A program made the position numbers and the translations under genes. The notes beneath the pieces are model-generated. The model saw nothing but the letters and a program-made list of their open reading frames with translations, was not told the origin of the DNA and ran no database searches. This document shows, piece by piece, positions 24,665 through 33,066 of a DNA stretch of 33,476 nucleotides (position 1 is the first letter of the stretch; the number at the start of each line of letters is the position of its first letter). The stretch is from CAZESH01 sp964514665. GTDB lineage: Bacteria; Bacillota; Bacilli; Paenibacillales; KCTC-25726. The DNA is taken from NCBI GenBank assembly GCA_964514665.1, contig CAZESH010000008.1:1-33476 (forward strand), given 5' to 3'.

Positions 24665-25681
24665 TTACATCCAGCCTCGTTTGTACGGCTCGGGGGCTTC
24701 CAGCTTTACTCCAAGTTCGGCTGCGGCCGTTCGCGGCCAATACGGGTCGCGCAAGAGCACCCTGGCCAAAAAAATCAAATCCGCTTGATTCCGGGCGAGA
24801 ATTTCTTCGGCCTGCGCACCGCCTGTGATCAAGCCCACGGCTCCCGTAGGGATATCCGTACCGTGCTTGATTTTTTCCGCATACGGCACTTGATAGCCCG
24901 GATAGACATCGATCTTGTTCGGTACGACCGCTCCGCTGCTGCAGTCGATCAAATCGATGCCCTGCGCTTTCATTTTGCCGGCGATTTCCACGTAATCGTC
25001 GGGCGTGAGCCCGTCGGGGTGATAATCGTTGGCTGAAATTCGGGTAAAGACAGGACCGTGCCAGTTCATCTTGACCGCGCTGATGATCTCTTTCAGGAAA
25101 CGGTAGCGGTTTTCGGCGCTGCCCCCATATGGATCAGTGCGCTTGTTGACAAGAGGAGATAAAAATTGATTGATCAAATAACCGTGCGCGGCGTGAATTT
25201 CGATCAGATCAAATCCCGCCTGACGTGCCCTTGCCGCCGCGGAAGCGAATGCCTGCACGGTTTCGGCGATTTGTTCCTCGGACATTTCCAGAGGCGTTTT
25301 GTACGTTTCGTCGAAGCGGATCGCCGAAGGCGCGATGATGCTGCCTTCAATCGAGGCCTTTCTGCCGGCATGGGCAAGCTGAATGCCGATCTTCGCGCCT
25401 TGTTCGTGGACAAGATCCACCAATCCGGAAAGCCCTTCGATTTGCGCGTCGTCCCAAATTCCCAAATCTCTTGCCGAAATTCTGCCCTGGGGTGTGACTG
25501 CACTGGCTTCCACCATTATCAAGCCTACTTGACCGACAGCTCTTGATGTATAATGGGTGCGATGCCAGTTGTTTACTTTTCCGTCTTCGCGCACACAAGA
25601 ATACATGCACATTGGAGACATGACGATCCGATTTTTAAGCGTCATGTCTTTGATTGAAAACGGCGAGAATAATTGGGTCAT
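24665..25681 (-). CDS. namA: NADPH dehydrogenase NamA (YqjM-type old yellow enzyme)
   Basis: A 338-residue FMN-dependent ene-reductase, the same length as B. subtilis YqjM and closely similar along its whole length. It reduces activated C=C bonds of enones and maleimides and nitro compounds with NADPH and is induced by electrophile stress in Bacillus. Key positions: Cys25 in VMSPMCMYS (FMN tuning), LAHAGRKA, the substrate-binding His pair in IEIHAAHGYLINQFLSPL, and NRYRFLKEI. The frame is open to 26329, but only ATG 25681 fits the family start, with AGGGTGAT in front; the extra 216 codons are antisense to the next gene. It is divergent from the dehydrogenase gene. Confidence 0.95.
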   Translation of the reverse strand: MTQLFSPFSIKDMTLKNRIVMSPMCMYSCVREDGKVNNWHRTHYTSRAVGQVGLIMVEASAVTPQGRISARDLGIWDDAQIEGLSGLVDLVHEQGAKIGIQLAHAGRKASIEGSIIAPSAIRFDETYKTPLEMSEEQIAETVQAFASAAARARQAGFDLIEIHAAHGYLINQFLSPLVNKRTDPYGGSAENRYRFLKEIISAVKMNWHGPVFTRISANDYHPDGLTPDDYVEIAGKMKAQGIDLIDCSSGAVVPNKIDVYPGYQVPYAEKIKHGTDIPTGAVGLITGGAQAEEILARNQADLIFLARVLLRDPYWPRTAAAELGVKLEAPEPYKRGWM

Positions 25682-25762
25682 GCAAATCACCCTGTCGTTT
25701 ATAGGATAGCGTTCAATTGTACGAGACCATTTTATCCCTTTTTTGCTGTACAAGTAAAGGTC

Positions 25763-25792
25763 TTGCCGGGAAAAAATGGAATCCTGTATACT
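25763..25792 (+). promoter_or_regulatory. Promoter of the dehydrogenase-pncB pair
   Basis: TTGCCG at 25763-25768, an 18-base spacer and TATACT at 25787-25792, about 40 bases before the start codon at 25832. Confidence 0.55.
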
Positions 25793-25831
25793 TGAATTTA
25801 TTAACGAAATATCGAGGAGAGGATGAAACGG

Positions 25832-26800
25832 ATGAAGCCCAAAGTGCTGATCAACCAGCAGCTGCCTGCAGAGGTTTTGGATTACATAGGAGAGCATTGC
25901 GAACATAATGTATGGAATAGCGAGGTGCCGATGACAAGAGCGCAGGTGTTGGAGCAAATTAGCGAGGTGCAAGGGCTTTTCGTCTCCGGCGAAAAGATTG
26001 ACGAAGAGCTGCTCGCTCATGCTCCCAAGCTCAAAGTCGTCAGTACGGCTTCTGTCGGTTACAACAATTTTGAGCTTGCGGATATGAAACGTCATGGCAT
26101 TATAGGTACACATACACCCTATGTTCTGGATGATACGGTAGCCGACCTGATTATCGGGCTTATGCTTGCGTCTGCGCGCCGGATACCGGAATTGGACCGC
26201 TATATGCGGGCGGGAAAATGGGAAAAGGGAGCCGGTCGCAGCCTTTTCGGAACCGATGTACATCATAAAACGCTGGGCATCATCGGAATGGGCAGAATAG
26301 GCGAAGCTGTAGCCAAAAGAGCGGTGCACGGCTTCGATATGCAGGTGCTGTACGCCAATCGGCGGCCCAATCCGTCAGCCGAAGCAAGAGTGGGAGCGCA
26401 ATTCTGCAGTATGGATGAGCTGCTGCACCAAGCGGATTTCGTGCTGTTGATGGTGCCGCTGACAGATTCGACTTACCGGTTGATCGGGGAGAAACAGTTC
26501 GCCATGATGAAGCCGTCGGCGATCTTCATAAATGCATCGCGTGGCCAAACCGTGGATGAGCAGGCGCTGGTCCGGTCATTGAAGACAGGGACGATTCAGG
26601 CTGCAGGATTGGATGTTTTCGAACAGGAGCCGATCGATCCGCAAAATCCGCTGCTGCAATTGGATAATGCGGTGCTGGTTCCCCATATCGGTTCGGCCAC
26701 TGCCGCCACCCGTTTGGAAATGGCGATGCTGGCGGCCAAAAATTTGGTGCTGGGCGTGCAAGATCAGATTCCGCCGAATGTAGTTCCCGAGCTGCAATGA
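25832..26800 (+). CDS. D-isomer-specific 2-hydroxyacid dehydrogenase (glyoxylate/hydroxypyruvate reductase type)
   Basis: A 322-residue NAD(P)-dependent enzyme that reversibly reduces 2-oxoacids such as glyoxylate, hydroxypyruvate or 2-ketogluconate; the exact substrate cannot be told. The Rossmann motif is LGIIGMGRIGEAVAKRA (about 147-163), and the catalytic set Arg-Glu-His is seen in INASRGQTVDE, DVFEQEPI and VPHIGSATAATR. The N-terminal substrate domain has STASVGYNNFELADM. I start at ATG 25832 with GAGAGG 9 bases before; ATG 25823 is in frame but only 3 bases from GAGGAG. The stop overlaps the pncB start by four bases (ATGA), so the two are translationally coupled. Confidence 0.9.
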   Translation: MKPKVLINQQLPAEVLDYIGEHCEHNVWNSEVPMTRAQVLEQISEVQGLFVSGEKIDEELLAHAPKLKVVSTASVGYNNFELADMKRHGIIGTHTPYVLDDTVADLIIGLMLASARRIPELDRYMRAGKWEKGAGRSLFGTDVHHKTLGIIGMGRIGEAVAKRAVHGFDMQVLYANRRPNPSAEARVGAQFCSMDELLHQADFVLLMVPLTDSTYRLIGEKQFAMMKPSAIFINASRGQTVDEQALVRSLKTGTIQAAGLDVFEQEPIDPQNPLLQLDNAVLVPHIGSATAATRLEMAMLAAKNLVLGVQDQIPPNVVPELQ

Positions 26801-28236
26801 ACTATACAGACTTTGAGCTTCATACCGACAAATATCAGATAAATATGATGTATGCCCATTGGATGAACGGCACTCATAACCGTTTGGCGGTGTTCGACGC
26901 TTATTTCAGAAAGCTGCCCTTCTCCAACGGCTATGCTGTCTTTGCCGGTCTTGAACGGATCGTTGATTATATCAAGCAGCTTGCTTTTCATGAAGACACG
27001 ATCGCTTATTTGAGTGAACAGCCGGAGAACTATCAACGGGGATTTCTCGAGGAATTACGGCGCTTTCGCTTTAACGGCAATCTGTTTGCGGCAGCGGAAG
27101 GCACGCTGGTATTTGCAAATGAACCGTTGGTTCGCGTGGAGGGGCGCATTTTCGAGGTGCAGTTGATTGAAACGGCGATGCTCAATTTCATGAATTATCA
27201 AACCTTGATCGCCACCAAAGCTTCCCGCATCAAGCGTTCCGCTCCCGATGATCTCTTGCTTGAATTTGGCACGAGACGGGCACAGGAAGCCGATGCGGCG
27301 ATTTGGGGAGCGCGCGCGGCTTATATCGCCGGATTCGATTTCACCTCCAACATGCGCGCCGGCATGATGTTTGAAATCCCTGCAACGGGCACGCATGCGC
27401 ATTCCTGGGTACAAATGCATGACAGCGAATTGGAAGCCTTCGTAAATTTCGGCAGGGCATGCCCGGAGCATGTCACGCTGCTGGTCGATACGTACGATAC
27501 GTTGAAAAGCGGAGTGCCGAACGCGATTAAAGCCGCCAAAATATTGGCGGAGCAGGGCATTCGTCTCAAATCGATCCGTCTCGACAGCGGAGATCTTGCC
27601 TATTTATCGATTCAAGCGAGAAAAATGCTGGATGCTGCCGGCCTTCGGGAGGTACGGATTGTCGCTTCCAACGATTTGGATGAGCAGACGATCTTTGATT
27701 TGAAGGCGCAGGGCGCGCGAATCGACATCTGGGGAATCGGAACCAGGCTGATTACGGCCGCAGACGAGCCGTCACTCGGCGGCGTTTACAAGCTTGCGGC
27801 CAGGGAAAGGGACGGCACGATGGAGCCGACGATCAAAATATCGGCCAATCCGGAAAAGGTGACCACGCCAGGTCAAAAGGAAGTTTACCGCATTTTGAAT
27901 GGAGAAACGGGAAAAGCGGAAGCCGACTACATTGCGTTATTTGATGAGGAAGAGGTCAAACGGGGCGGTAAAATCAAGCTTTTCGATCCGACCCATCCCT
28001 TCTTGCAAAAACGTATAGAAAACTATCGGGCGATCCCTCTGCTGCAGCCGATTTTTATAAAAGGCGAAGCGGTATACAACATTCCCCCGCTGCAGCAGGT
28101 CCGCAGCTACCATCAACAGCAGCTAGACCTGTTTTGGCCGGAATATTTGCGCAGACTCAATCCTGCGGTTTATCCGGTGGACCTCAGCCAAAAGATATGG
28201 GATTTGAAAATGAATTTGATCCAATCGCATTATTAA
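26797..28236 (+). CDS. pncB: Nicotinate phosphoribosyltransferase
   Basis: A 479-residue NAPRTase that joins nicotinate and PRPP to nicotinate mononucleotide with ATP help, the entry step of the Preiss-Handler NAD salvage route. Family segments: TDKYQINMMYAHW near the N-terminus, LLEFGTRRAQEADAAIWGAR, the IPATGTHAHSWVQMHDSE block with the regulatory/phosphorylated His, LLVDTYDTL, and IRLDSGDLAYLS for PRPP binding. Length fits B. subtilis PncB (about 490). ATG 26797 overlaps the TGA of the dehydrogenase gene; there is only a weak ribosome binding site of its own, so it should depend on the upstream gene's translation. A terminator follows. Confidence 0.95.
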   Translation: MNYTDFELHTDKYQINMMYAHWMNGTHNRLAVFDAYFRKLPFSNGYAVFAGLERIVDYIKQLAFHEDTIAYLSEQPENYQRGFLEELRRFRFNGNLFAAAEGTLVFANEPLVRVEGRIFEVQLIETAMLNFMNYQTLIATKASRIKRSAPDDLLLEFGTRRAQEADAAIWGARAAYIAGFDFTSNMRAGMMFEIPATGTHAHSWVQMHDSELEAFVNFGRACPEHVTLLVDTYDTLKSGVPNAIKAAKILAEQGIRLKSIRLDSGDLAYLSIQARKMLDAAGLREVRIVASNDLDEQTIFDLKAQGARIDIWGIGTRLITAADEPSLGGVYKLAARERDGTMEPTIKISANPEKVTTPGQKEVYRILNGETGKAEADYIALFDEEEVKRGGKIKLFDPTHPFLQKRIENYRAIPLLQPIFIKGEAVYNIPPLQQVRSYHQQQLDLFWPEYLRRLNPAVYPVDLSQKIWDLKMNLIQSHY

Positions 28237-28256
28237 CTGACTTTGCCTTCAATCTG

Positions 28257-28284
28257 CACCAGGCTCACGCTTGGTGTTTTTTTG
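28257..28284 (+). terminator. Terminator after pncB
   Basis: CACCAGGC (28257-28264) pairs with GCTTGGTG (28269-28276) around TCAC with one G-T pair, followed by seven Ts. Confidence 0.9.
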
Positions 28285-28287
28285 TTT

Positions 28288-28317
28288 TTAACGCAAATCT
28301 GGGCAACTGCATATGAT
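28288..28317 (+). promoter_or_regulatory. Putative promoter of the ABC importer operon
   Basis: TTAACG (28288-28293), an 18-base spacer and TATGAT (28312-28317), 37 bases before the start codon. No THI-box or other riboswitch is seen in the short leader. Confidence 0.4.
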
Positions 28318-28354
28318 GGAGCATACATCATCAAAAAGACTGGAGGCTGGGGAT

Positions 28355-29356
28355 ATGCGAAAGAAACATTTTCTGATGTTTACGGCCTTGCTGCTGGTAA
28401 GCTCGTTGGTATTGGCGGCTTGCGGGAAAAAGCAGGAGGTCACAAAGGTCCGGGTCGGCGAGGTGACGCGCTCTATTTTTTATGCGCCGGAATATATTGC
28501 GCTGTCGCAAGGATTTTTCAAGGACCAAGGACTTCAGGTTGAGCTGACAACGACATGGGGCGGCGACAAGACGATGACCGCACTGCTGTCGAACGGGATT
28601 GATGTTGCGCTTGTCGGTTCCGAAACGTCGATATATGTGTATCAGCAGGGCTCTGACGATCCGGTGATCAATTTTGCGCAGCTTACGCAAACCGATGGCT
28701 CCTTTCTTGTATCGCGCAAGCCAATCGAGCATTTCAGCTGGGATCAATTGAAGGGCAGCACTTTTTTGGGTCAAAGAAAAGGCGGCATGCCGCAAATGGC
28801 AGGCGAGTATACGCTGAAAAAGCATAACATTGATCCGCACAAGGATTTGAAGCTGATCCAGAACATCGATTTCGCCAATATCGCTTCGGCATTCGCTTCA
28901 GGCACCGGCGATTTCGTGCAGCTGTTCGAGCCGACGGCCACCGTATTCGAGCAGCAGGGAAAAGGCTATGTTGTCGCTTCCTTCGGCGTGGAGAGCGGAC
29001 ACCTTCCCTACACGGTTTTTATGAGCAAGCAAAGCTTTATAAAAAACAACCCCGACACGATCCAAAAGTTTACCAATGCGCTGTACCGTGCACAGCAATG
29101 GATCCAGCAAAAGACGCCGGAACAGGCGGCCGCAGCGATCCAGTCCTATTTTCCCGACACGGATAAAAAGATCATCGTGCGCGTCATTAAACGCTACCGT
29201 GATCAAGGCTCTTATGCAACGGATCCGATCGTCGATACGGAGGAATGGAATCATCTGCAGGACATCATGACAGAGGCGGGGGAACTGAAAAGCCATGTTG
29301 CCCACGATACGCTTGTCGACGAGTCTTTCGCCAAAAAAGCGATGCAAAATCAGTAA
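28355..29356 (+). CDS. ABC importer substrate-binding lipoprotein (NitT/TauT/NMT1 type)
   Basis: A 333-residue lipoprotein that captures a small ligand outside the cell for the ABC importer encoded by the next two genes. The signal peptide MRKKHFLMFTALLLVSSLVL ends in the lipobox LAAC (Cys near 24), the anchor to the membrane. The mature part is an NMT1/SsuA-like periplasmic-binding fold (VRVGEVTRSIFYAPEYIALS, then GFFKDQGLQVEL). GGAGG lies 8 bases before ATG 28355; the longer frame from 28313 would place charged residues before the signal peptide. The set resembles B. subtilis ytlA-ytlC-ytlD. Ligand unknown: sulfonate, nitrate, pyrimidine (ThiY-like) and related compounds are all possible. 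Confidence 0.88.
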   Translation: MRKKHFLMFTALLLVSSLVLAACGKKQEVTKVRVGEVTRSIFYAPEYIALSQGFFKDQGLQVELTTTWGGDKTMTALLSNGIDVALVGSETSIYVYQQGSDDPVINFAQLTQTDGSFLVSRKPIEHFSWDQLKGSTFLGQRKGGMPQMAGEYTLKKHNIDPHKDLKLIQNIDFANIASAFASGTGDFVQLFEPTATVFEQQGKGYVVASFGVESGHLPYTVFMSKQSFIKNNPDTIQKFTNALYRAQQWIQQKTPEQAAAAIQSYFPDTDKKIIVRVIKRYRDQGSYATDPIVDTEEWNHLQDIMTEAGELKSHVAHDTLVDESFAKKAMQNQ

Positions 29357-29391
29357 CCGATGCCGGCAGTGAAAAAGGAGGACGAAGAATC

Positions 29392-30168
29392 GTGCAGGAT
29401 GCCGTTCGTCTTAAGGACATTACACAGATTTATGTCAGCAAGCGTCAAGCGGTTGCGGCGCTGCAAGACATTCAGCTGTCCGTCAAGCCGGGTGAATTTG
29501 TCAGTATAGTGGGCCCAAGCGGCTGCGGCAAAACGACATTGCTTTCAATCATAGCCGGTTTGATCGCTCCAACCGTGGGAAAGCTTGAAATTTACGGAGA
29601 GCCTGTATCCGGCCCGTCCTTGAAGACCGGCTACATGCTGCAGCAGGATTACTTATTTCCTTGGCGCACGATCATGCAGAATGCCGTTATCGGTCTGGAG
29701 CTCTTGGGGCGACTTGATTTCCGTTCGGAGCTGTATGTGCAAAATTTGCTGGATGATCTGGGTCTCGGCAGCTATATGGACGCCTATCCCTCACAGCTTT
29801 CCGGGGGCATGCGCCAACGTGTGGCGCTGGCGCGGATGCTGGCCGCGGACCCGCAGCTTCTGCTGCTTGACGAGCCGTTTTCCGCGCTGGATCACCAAAC
29901 CAAGCTGAAGCTGGAGGATCTGGTTTTTCAAACGCTTAAAAAACGCAAAAAGACGGCCATTTTGGTAACCCACGATATTTCCGAAGCGATCGCCATGAGC
30001 GATCGTGTGCTGGTCATGGAAAGCGGTCCGGGCAGAATCAGTTGGGAGGTACCGATTGCCGAAGCAATCCGGAAGGAATTGCCTTTTCAAGCCCGGGAAC
30101 AAGTCGGTTTTCAACACATTTTCAAAACGATCTGGAAGCGTCTGGAATCAGCGCAAGGAAAGGGCTGA
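29392..30168 (+). CDS. ABC importer ATP-binding protein (SsuB/TauB type)
   Basis: A 258-residue ATPase that powers the importer. All motifs are intact: Walker A GPSGCGKTT (about 41-49), the Q-loop MLQQDYLFPW, the signature LSGGMRQRVALARM (about 135-148), Walker B LLLLDEPFSALD (about 156-167) and the switch His in VTHD (about 194). I choose GTG 29392, which has AAAGGAGG 9 bases upstream; the frame is open to 29245 inside the binding-protein gene, but no site supports an earlier start. It follows the binding protein by 35 bases and precedes the permease by 4. Confidence 0.93.
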   Translation: MQDAVRLKDITQIYVSKRQAVAALQDIQLSVKPGEFVSIVGPSGCGKTTLLSIIAGLIAPTVGKLEIYGEPVSGPSLKTGYMLQQDYLFPWRTIMQNAVIGLELLGRLDFRSELYVQNLLDDLGLGSYMDAYPSQLSGGMRQRVALARMLAADPQLLLLDEPFSALDHQTKLKLEDLVFQTLKKRKKTAILVTHDISEAIAMSDRVLVMESGPGRISWEVPIAEAIRKELPFQAREQVGFQHIFKTIWKRLESAQGKG

Positions 30169-30172
30169 ACGC

Positions 30173-31006
30173 ATGAAGACTTCGGAAACACAAAAGCAGC
30201 GGGATATTCAGCGGCTGACCGCATCGATTCACAGCGAATATGTCAAAAAAAGCAAACACCAGAGCAGAATCGTTCTGCTAACCCAGCTTGCCATCCTGAT
30301 CGCGGCAATCGGCTTATGGGAAATTGCGGGCAGAATGAGGTGGATCGATGTGCTGCTCTTCAGCTATCCAAGCAAAATCATCGCGCTCTTATACGCCAAG
30401 CTGTTGGATGGTTCGCTTATGCCCAATATTGCCACGACGGTGATGGAAACGGTGATCGGTTTTCTGCTGGGCACGATTTTCGGCACGGCTTTGGCTGCCT
30501 TGATTTGGTGGTCACCATTCTTGTCCCGGGTGCTTGATCCGTTTATTGTCGTTCTCAACAGCATGCCGAAGGTTGCCCTTGGTCCGCTTTTTATCGTCGG
30601 TCTCGGTCCGGGCATGCTCTCGATTATCGCCATGACGCTTGCCGTCACGGTGATTATCACTACACTGGTGATTTACAACAGCTTCAGGGAGGTCGATTCC
30701 AATCTGATAAAGGTCGTACGTCTGTTTGCGGGCAGCCGCGCAAAAATTTTCCGAAAAGTGATTTTACCGGCTTCGTTTCCCACAATCGTATCGACTTTGA
30801 AAGTGAATGTGGGGCTTTCCTGGATCGGGGTCATTGTCGGAGAATTTCTTGTTTCGCAAAAGGGACTCGGGTATTTAATCATTTACGGCTTTCAGGTTTT
30901 CAACTTTACCCTGGTAATCGGCAGCCTGTTCATTATTGCCATTGTAGCGACTTTAATGTACGAAGCCGTGGTTTATTTTGAAGGGAAGATTTTAAAACAT
31001 AAATAA
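30173..31006 (+). CDS. ABC importer permease (SsuC/TauC type)
   Basis: A 277-residue inner-membrane permease of the binding-protein-dependent (BPD_transp_1) family with about six helices. The cytoplasmic EAA loop that docks to the ATPase is visible as KVVRLFAGSRAKIFRKVILP (about residues 178-200). ATG 30173 lies 4 bases after the ATPase stop, with AAGGAAAGG overlapping the end of that gene, so the two are tightly coupled. It is the last gene of the operon, followed by a long terminator hairpin. As with its partners, the transported compound is not evident. Confidence 0.92.
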   Translation: MKTSETQKQRDIQRLTASIHSEYVKKSKHQSRIVLLTQLAILIAAIGLWEIAGRMRWIDVLLFSYPSKIIALLYAKLLDGSLMPNIATTVMETVIGFLLGTIFGTALAALIWWSPFLSRVLDPFIVVLNSMPKVALGPLFIVGLGPGMLSIIAMTLAVTVIITTLVIYNSFREVDSNLIKVVRLFAGSRAKIFRKVILPASFPTIVSTLKVNVGLSWIGVIVGEFLVSQKGLGYLIIYGFQVFNFTLVIGSLFIIAIVATLMYEAVVYFEGKILKHK

Positions 31007-31010
31007 ATGC

Positions 31011-31049
31011 CGGTGTGGGTGAACCCGGGGTTTATCCATGCCTCTTTTT
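31011..31049 (+). terminator. Terminator of the ABC importer operon
   Basis: GGTGTGGGTGAACC (31012-31025) pairs along all 14 positions, four of them G-T, with GGTTTATCCATGCC (31029-31042) around CGG, followed by TCTTTTTC. Confidence 0.7.
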
Positions 31050-31075
31050 CTGTAAATAAAATATGCTATTATAAA
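31047..31075 (+). promoter_or_regulatory. Putative promoter of the phosphoesterase-AIM24 pair
   Basis: TTTCTG (31047-31052), a 17-base spacer and TATAAA (31070-31075). The -35 overlaps the T-run of the preceding terminator. The leader before ATG 31107 would be about 25 bases. Confidence 0.45.
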
Positions 31076-31106
31076 AGGGTCAGTTTGAAACCGAGGTGAA
31101 TGAAGG

Positions 31107-31607
31107 ATGAAAATCGTCATCGTTTCCGATACGCATATGCCGCACAGAGCCAAACAGCTGCCCCTACGTTTGACGGAGGCGCTGCGGGAAGCGGAGCTGA
31201 TTATCCATGCCGGGGATTGGACAGGCCCGGAAGTTGTTGACCTGTTCGAACAGTTTGCACCGGTGGAGAGTGCAGCCGGCAATAATGACGGAAACGAGCT
31301 TGCCGAAAGATTCGGAAAGCGCAAAATTTTGCAGCTTGAAGGATTCAGAATCGGTCTGATTCATGGCGATGCCGGAATCGGCCGAAAAACGGAGGATAAA
31401 GCATTCGACGCTTTTCGCCGCGAACGGGTCGATCTGATCGTGTTCGGCCATTCCCACATTCCGTTCATGGAAAAGCGTGAAGATGTATGGATGTTCAATC
31501 CCGGTTCGCCGACGGACAAGCGCTTTCAGCCTGAATATTCTTACGGGCTGCTGGAACTGGACGGAACGATAAAGCTGCGTCATGTGTTTTATCCAAACAA
31601 ACAATAA
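31107..31607 (+). CDS. YfcE/MJ0936-type metallophosphoesterase
   Basis: A 166-residue calcineurin-like phosphodiesterase with a two-metal centre. All metal-binding blocks are seen in order: SDTHMPHR (Asp, His), IIHAGDWTG (Asp), AAGNNDGN (Asn), LIHGDAG (His) and FGHSHIP (two His). Such small YfcE-like proteins cleave phosphodiesters in vitro; the natural substrate is generally unknown. GAGGTGA lies 7 bases before ATG 31107. It is followed after 17 bases by the AIM24 gene with no terminator, so the two are likely co-transcribed. Confidence 0.9.
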   Translation: MKIVIVSDTHMPHRAKQLPLRLTEALREAELIIHAGDWTGPEVVDLFEQFAPVESAAGNNDGNELAERFGKRKILQLEGFRIGLIHGDAGIGRKTEDKAFDAFRRERVDLIVFGHSHIPFMEKREDVWMFNPGSPTDKRFQPEYSYGLLELDGTIKLRHVFYPNKQ

Positions 31608-31624
31608 AATTGGAGGAAAGTAAA

Positions 31625-32413
31625 ATGAATGCACATGAAATCGATTATAAGATTTACGGGGATGACATGCAGTTTGTGGAAATCGAGCTGGATCCGAAAG
31701 AAAGCGTCGTGGCTGAAGCCGGGGCGATGATGATGATGGACGCCGAGATCCGCATGGATACGATATTCGGAGACGGCAGCAATCAAAACCAGGGATTGGT
31801 CGGCAAGCTGATGGGAGCGGGCAAACGTCTGCTGAGCGGAGAAAGCTTGTTTATGACGGTATTCACCAATGAAGGCTATCAGAAAAGCCGCGTTTCGTTC
31901 GCCGCGCCTTATCCCGGGAAAATCCTGGCGATGGATTTAAGCGAATTAGGCGGAAGGATCATTTGCCAAAAGGATTCGTTCTTGTGTGCAGCTAAAGGCG
32001 TTTCCATCGGCATCGAGTTTCAAAGAAGGCTGGGCACCGGTTTTTTCGGCGGTGAAGGCTTCATCATGGAGAAAATCGAAGGCGACGGTTTGGCATTTGT
32101 GCATTCCGGCGGGACGGTATTCGAACGGGTGCTGCAGCCGGGCGAGGTGATCAAAGTCGATACCGGCTGTCTGGTCGGCTTTACGCCATCGGTAGATTAT
32201 GACATTACTTTTGTAAAAGGGATCAAAACCGCAGTGTTCGGCGGAGAGGGTCTGTTTTTCGCGACTCTGCGCGGTCCCGGCAAGGTTTGGATTCAATCGC
32301 TGCCGTTCAGCCGCATGGCCGACCGAATTACAGCAGCTGCGAGAATAGGCGGAAGACGGGAGGAAGGCAGCATCCTGGGAGGAATCGGCAACCTGCTGGA
32401 CGGCGATCGTTAA
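31625..32413 (+). CDS. AIM24 (TIGR00266) family protein
   Basis: A 262-residue protein of the AIM24/TIGR00266 family, a beta-barrel-like fold widespread in bacteria with no settled function. Visible features are the start IDYKIYGDDMQFVEIELDPK, the VVAEAGAMMMMD segment, the glycine-rich TGFFGGEGF and VFGGEGLFFATLRGPGKVWI, and the closing QSLPFSRMADRI, all typical of the family. The GGAGG lies about 8 bases before ATG 31625; the frame also opens with a TTG at 31610, inside the ribosome binding site, which is not a real start. It is downstream of the phosphoesterase and convergent with thpR; the two stop codons are one base apart with no terminator between. Confidence 0.9.
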   Translation: MNAHEIDYKIYGDDMQFVEIELDPKESVVAEAGAMMMMDAEIRMDTIFGDGSNQNQGLVGKLMGAGKRLLSGESLFMTVFTNEGYQKSRVSFAAPYPGKILAMDLSELGGRIICQKDSFLCAAKGVSIGIEFQRRLGTGFFGGEGFIMEKIEGDGLAFVHSGGTVFERVLQPGEVIKVDTGCLVGFTPSVDYDITFVKGIKTAVFGGEGLFFATLRGPGKVWIQSLPFSRMADRITAAARIGGRREEGSILGGIGNLLDGDR

Positions 32414-32414
32414 A

Positions 32415-32986
32415 TCAATCGGGAGTCTGGAGGCCGAATACAAATTGCTGCACCTCTTCGTACATCGGTGACCAGCCGAAACGGGTCTGCAGCAGGACAA
32501 GTCCGGAAACGTCCCAGTCAAGCGGCTGCGCCTGCAGGCGGTATTGTTCGAGCAGTTGGGGCTGGAACGGTGCGGAATTTTTATATTTTCGCGCCAAAGT
32601 GAGATGGGGTCGAAACGGCCTTTTCTCCCTCTGGAATCCAAGGGATTCCATTGCCGATTCCACATTTTCCTGCAGGACGGATAATGCTGCGAGGTCTCCC
32701 TCCAGACCGCGCCACAGTATGGAGGGGGAGCGGGGATCTCCGAATGTTCCGGGAGCGGCAATCGTCAAGGTGAGGGGACGCTGTGCGGCGGCGATCGCGG
32801 CAAGCTTGCGGATGATCGCGGGGAGCTCCTGCTGATCAGCTTCTCCGAGAATTTCAGGGTAAGGTGGAGATCGTCTTGATGTACCCATTTTGCGAAATTC
32901 AGTTGATCCCGCCAAGCTACGCTTGCGCGGTTGATTTCTGCTTTTAGCTTTGAATCCGGGCTTAAGGCTACAAAGATCCGGCTCAT
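32415..32986 (-). pseudogene. thpR: RNA 2',3'-cyclic phosphodiesterase ThpR (LigT-like), frameshifted
   Basis: Two minus-strand frames together give one complete ~190-residue 2H phosphoesterase. The first starts at ATG 32986 with MSRIFVALSP and reaches the first catalytic motif HLTLKF. The second carries on with LGEADQQELPAIIRKLAA and holds the second motif HLTLAR. They join if one base is restored near 32848-32852 (TTC-TCG read as TTC-CTC), so a single C seems missing. As it stands translation leaves the frame after the first motif and ends at 32765 without the second, so the product would be inactive. The intact enzyme opens 2',3'-cyclic phosphates on RNA. A sequencing error is quite possible. 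Confidence 0.85.
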
Positions 32987-33066
32987 CAAGTCACCTGCTT
33001 TTGTTATTTTTGTAATGGGATTGCCCATTTTTATTTTATCACGGGTGAGGAGAGAACATTCGATCG

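Noticed and set aside
25682..26329. N-terminal extension of NamA by 216 codons
   Set aside because: The family length is 338 residues from ATG 25681, which has its own ribosome binding site, and the extension is antisense to the dehydrogenase gene.
28313..28354. Longer start for the substrate-binding lipoprotein
   Set aside because: It would bury the signal peptide behind 14 polar residues, whereas ATG 28355 has GGAGG at the right distance.
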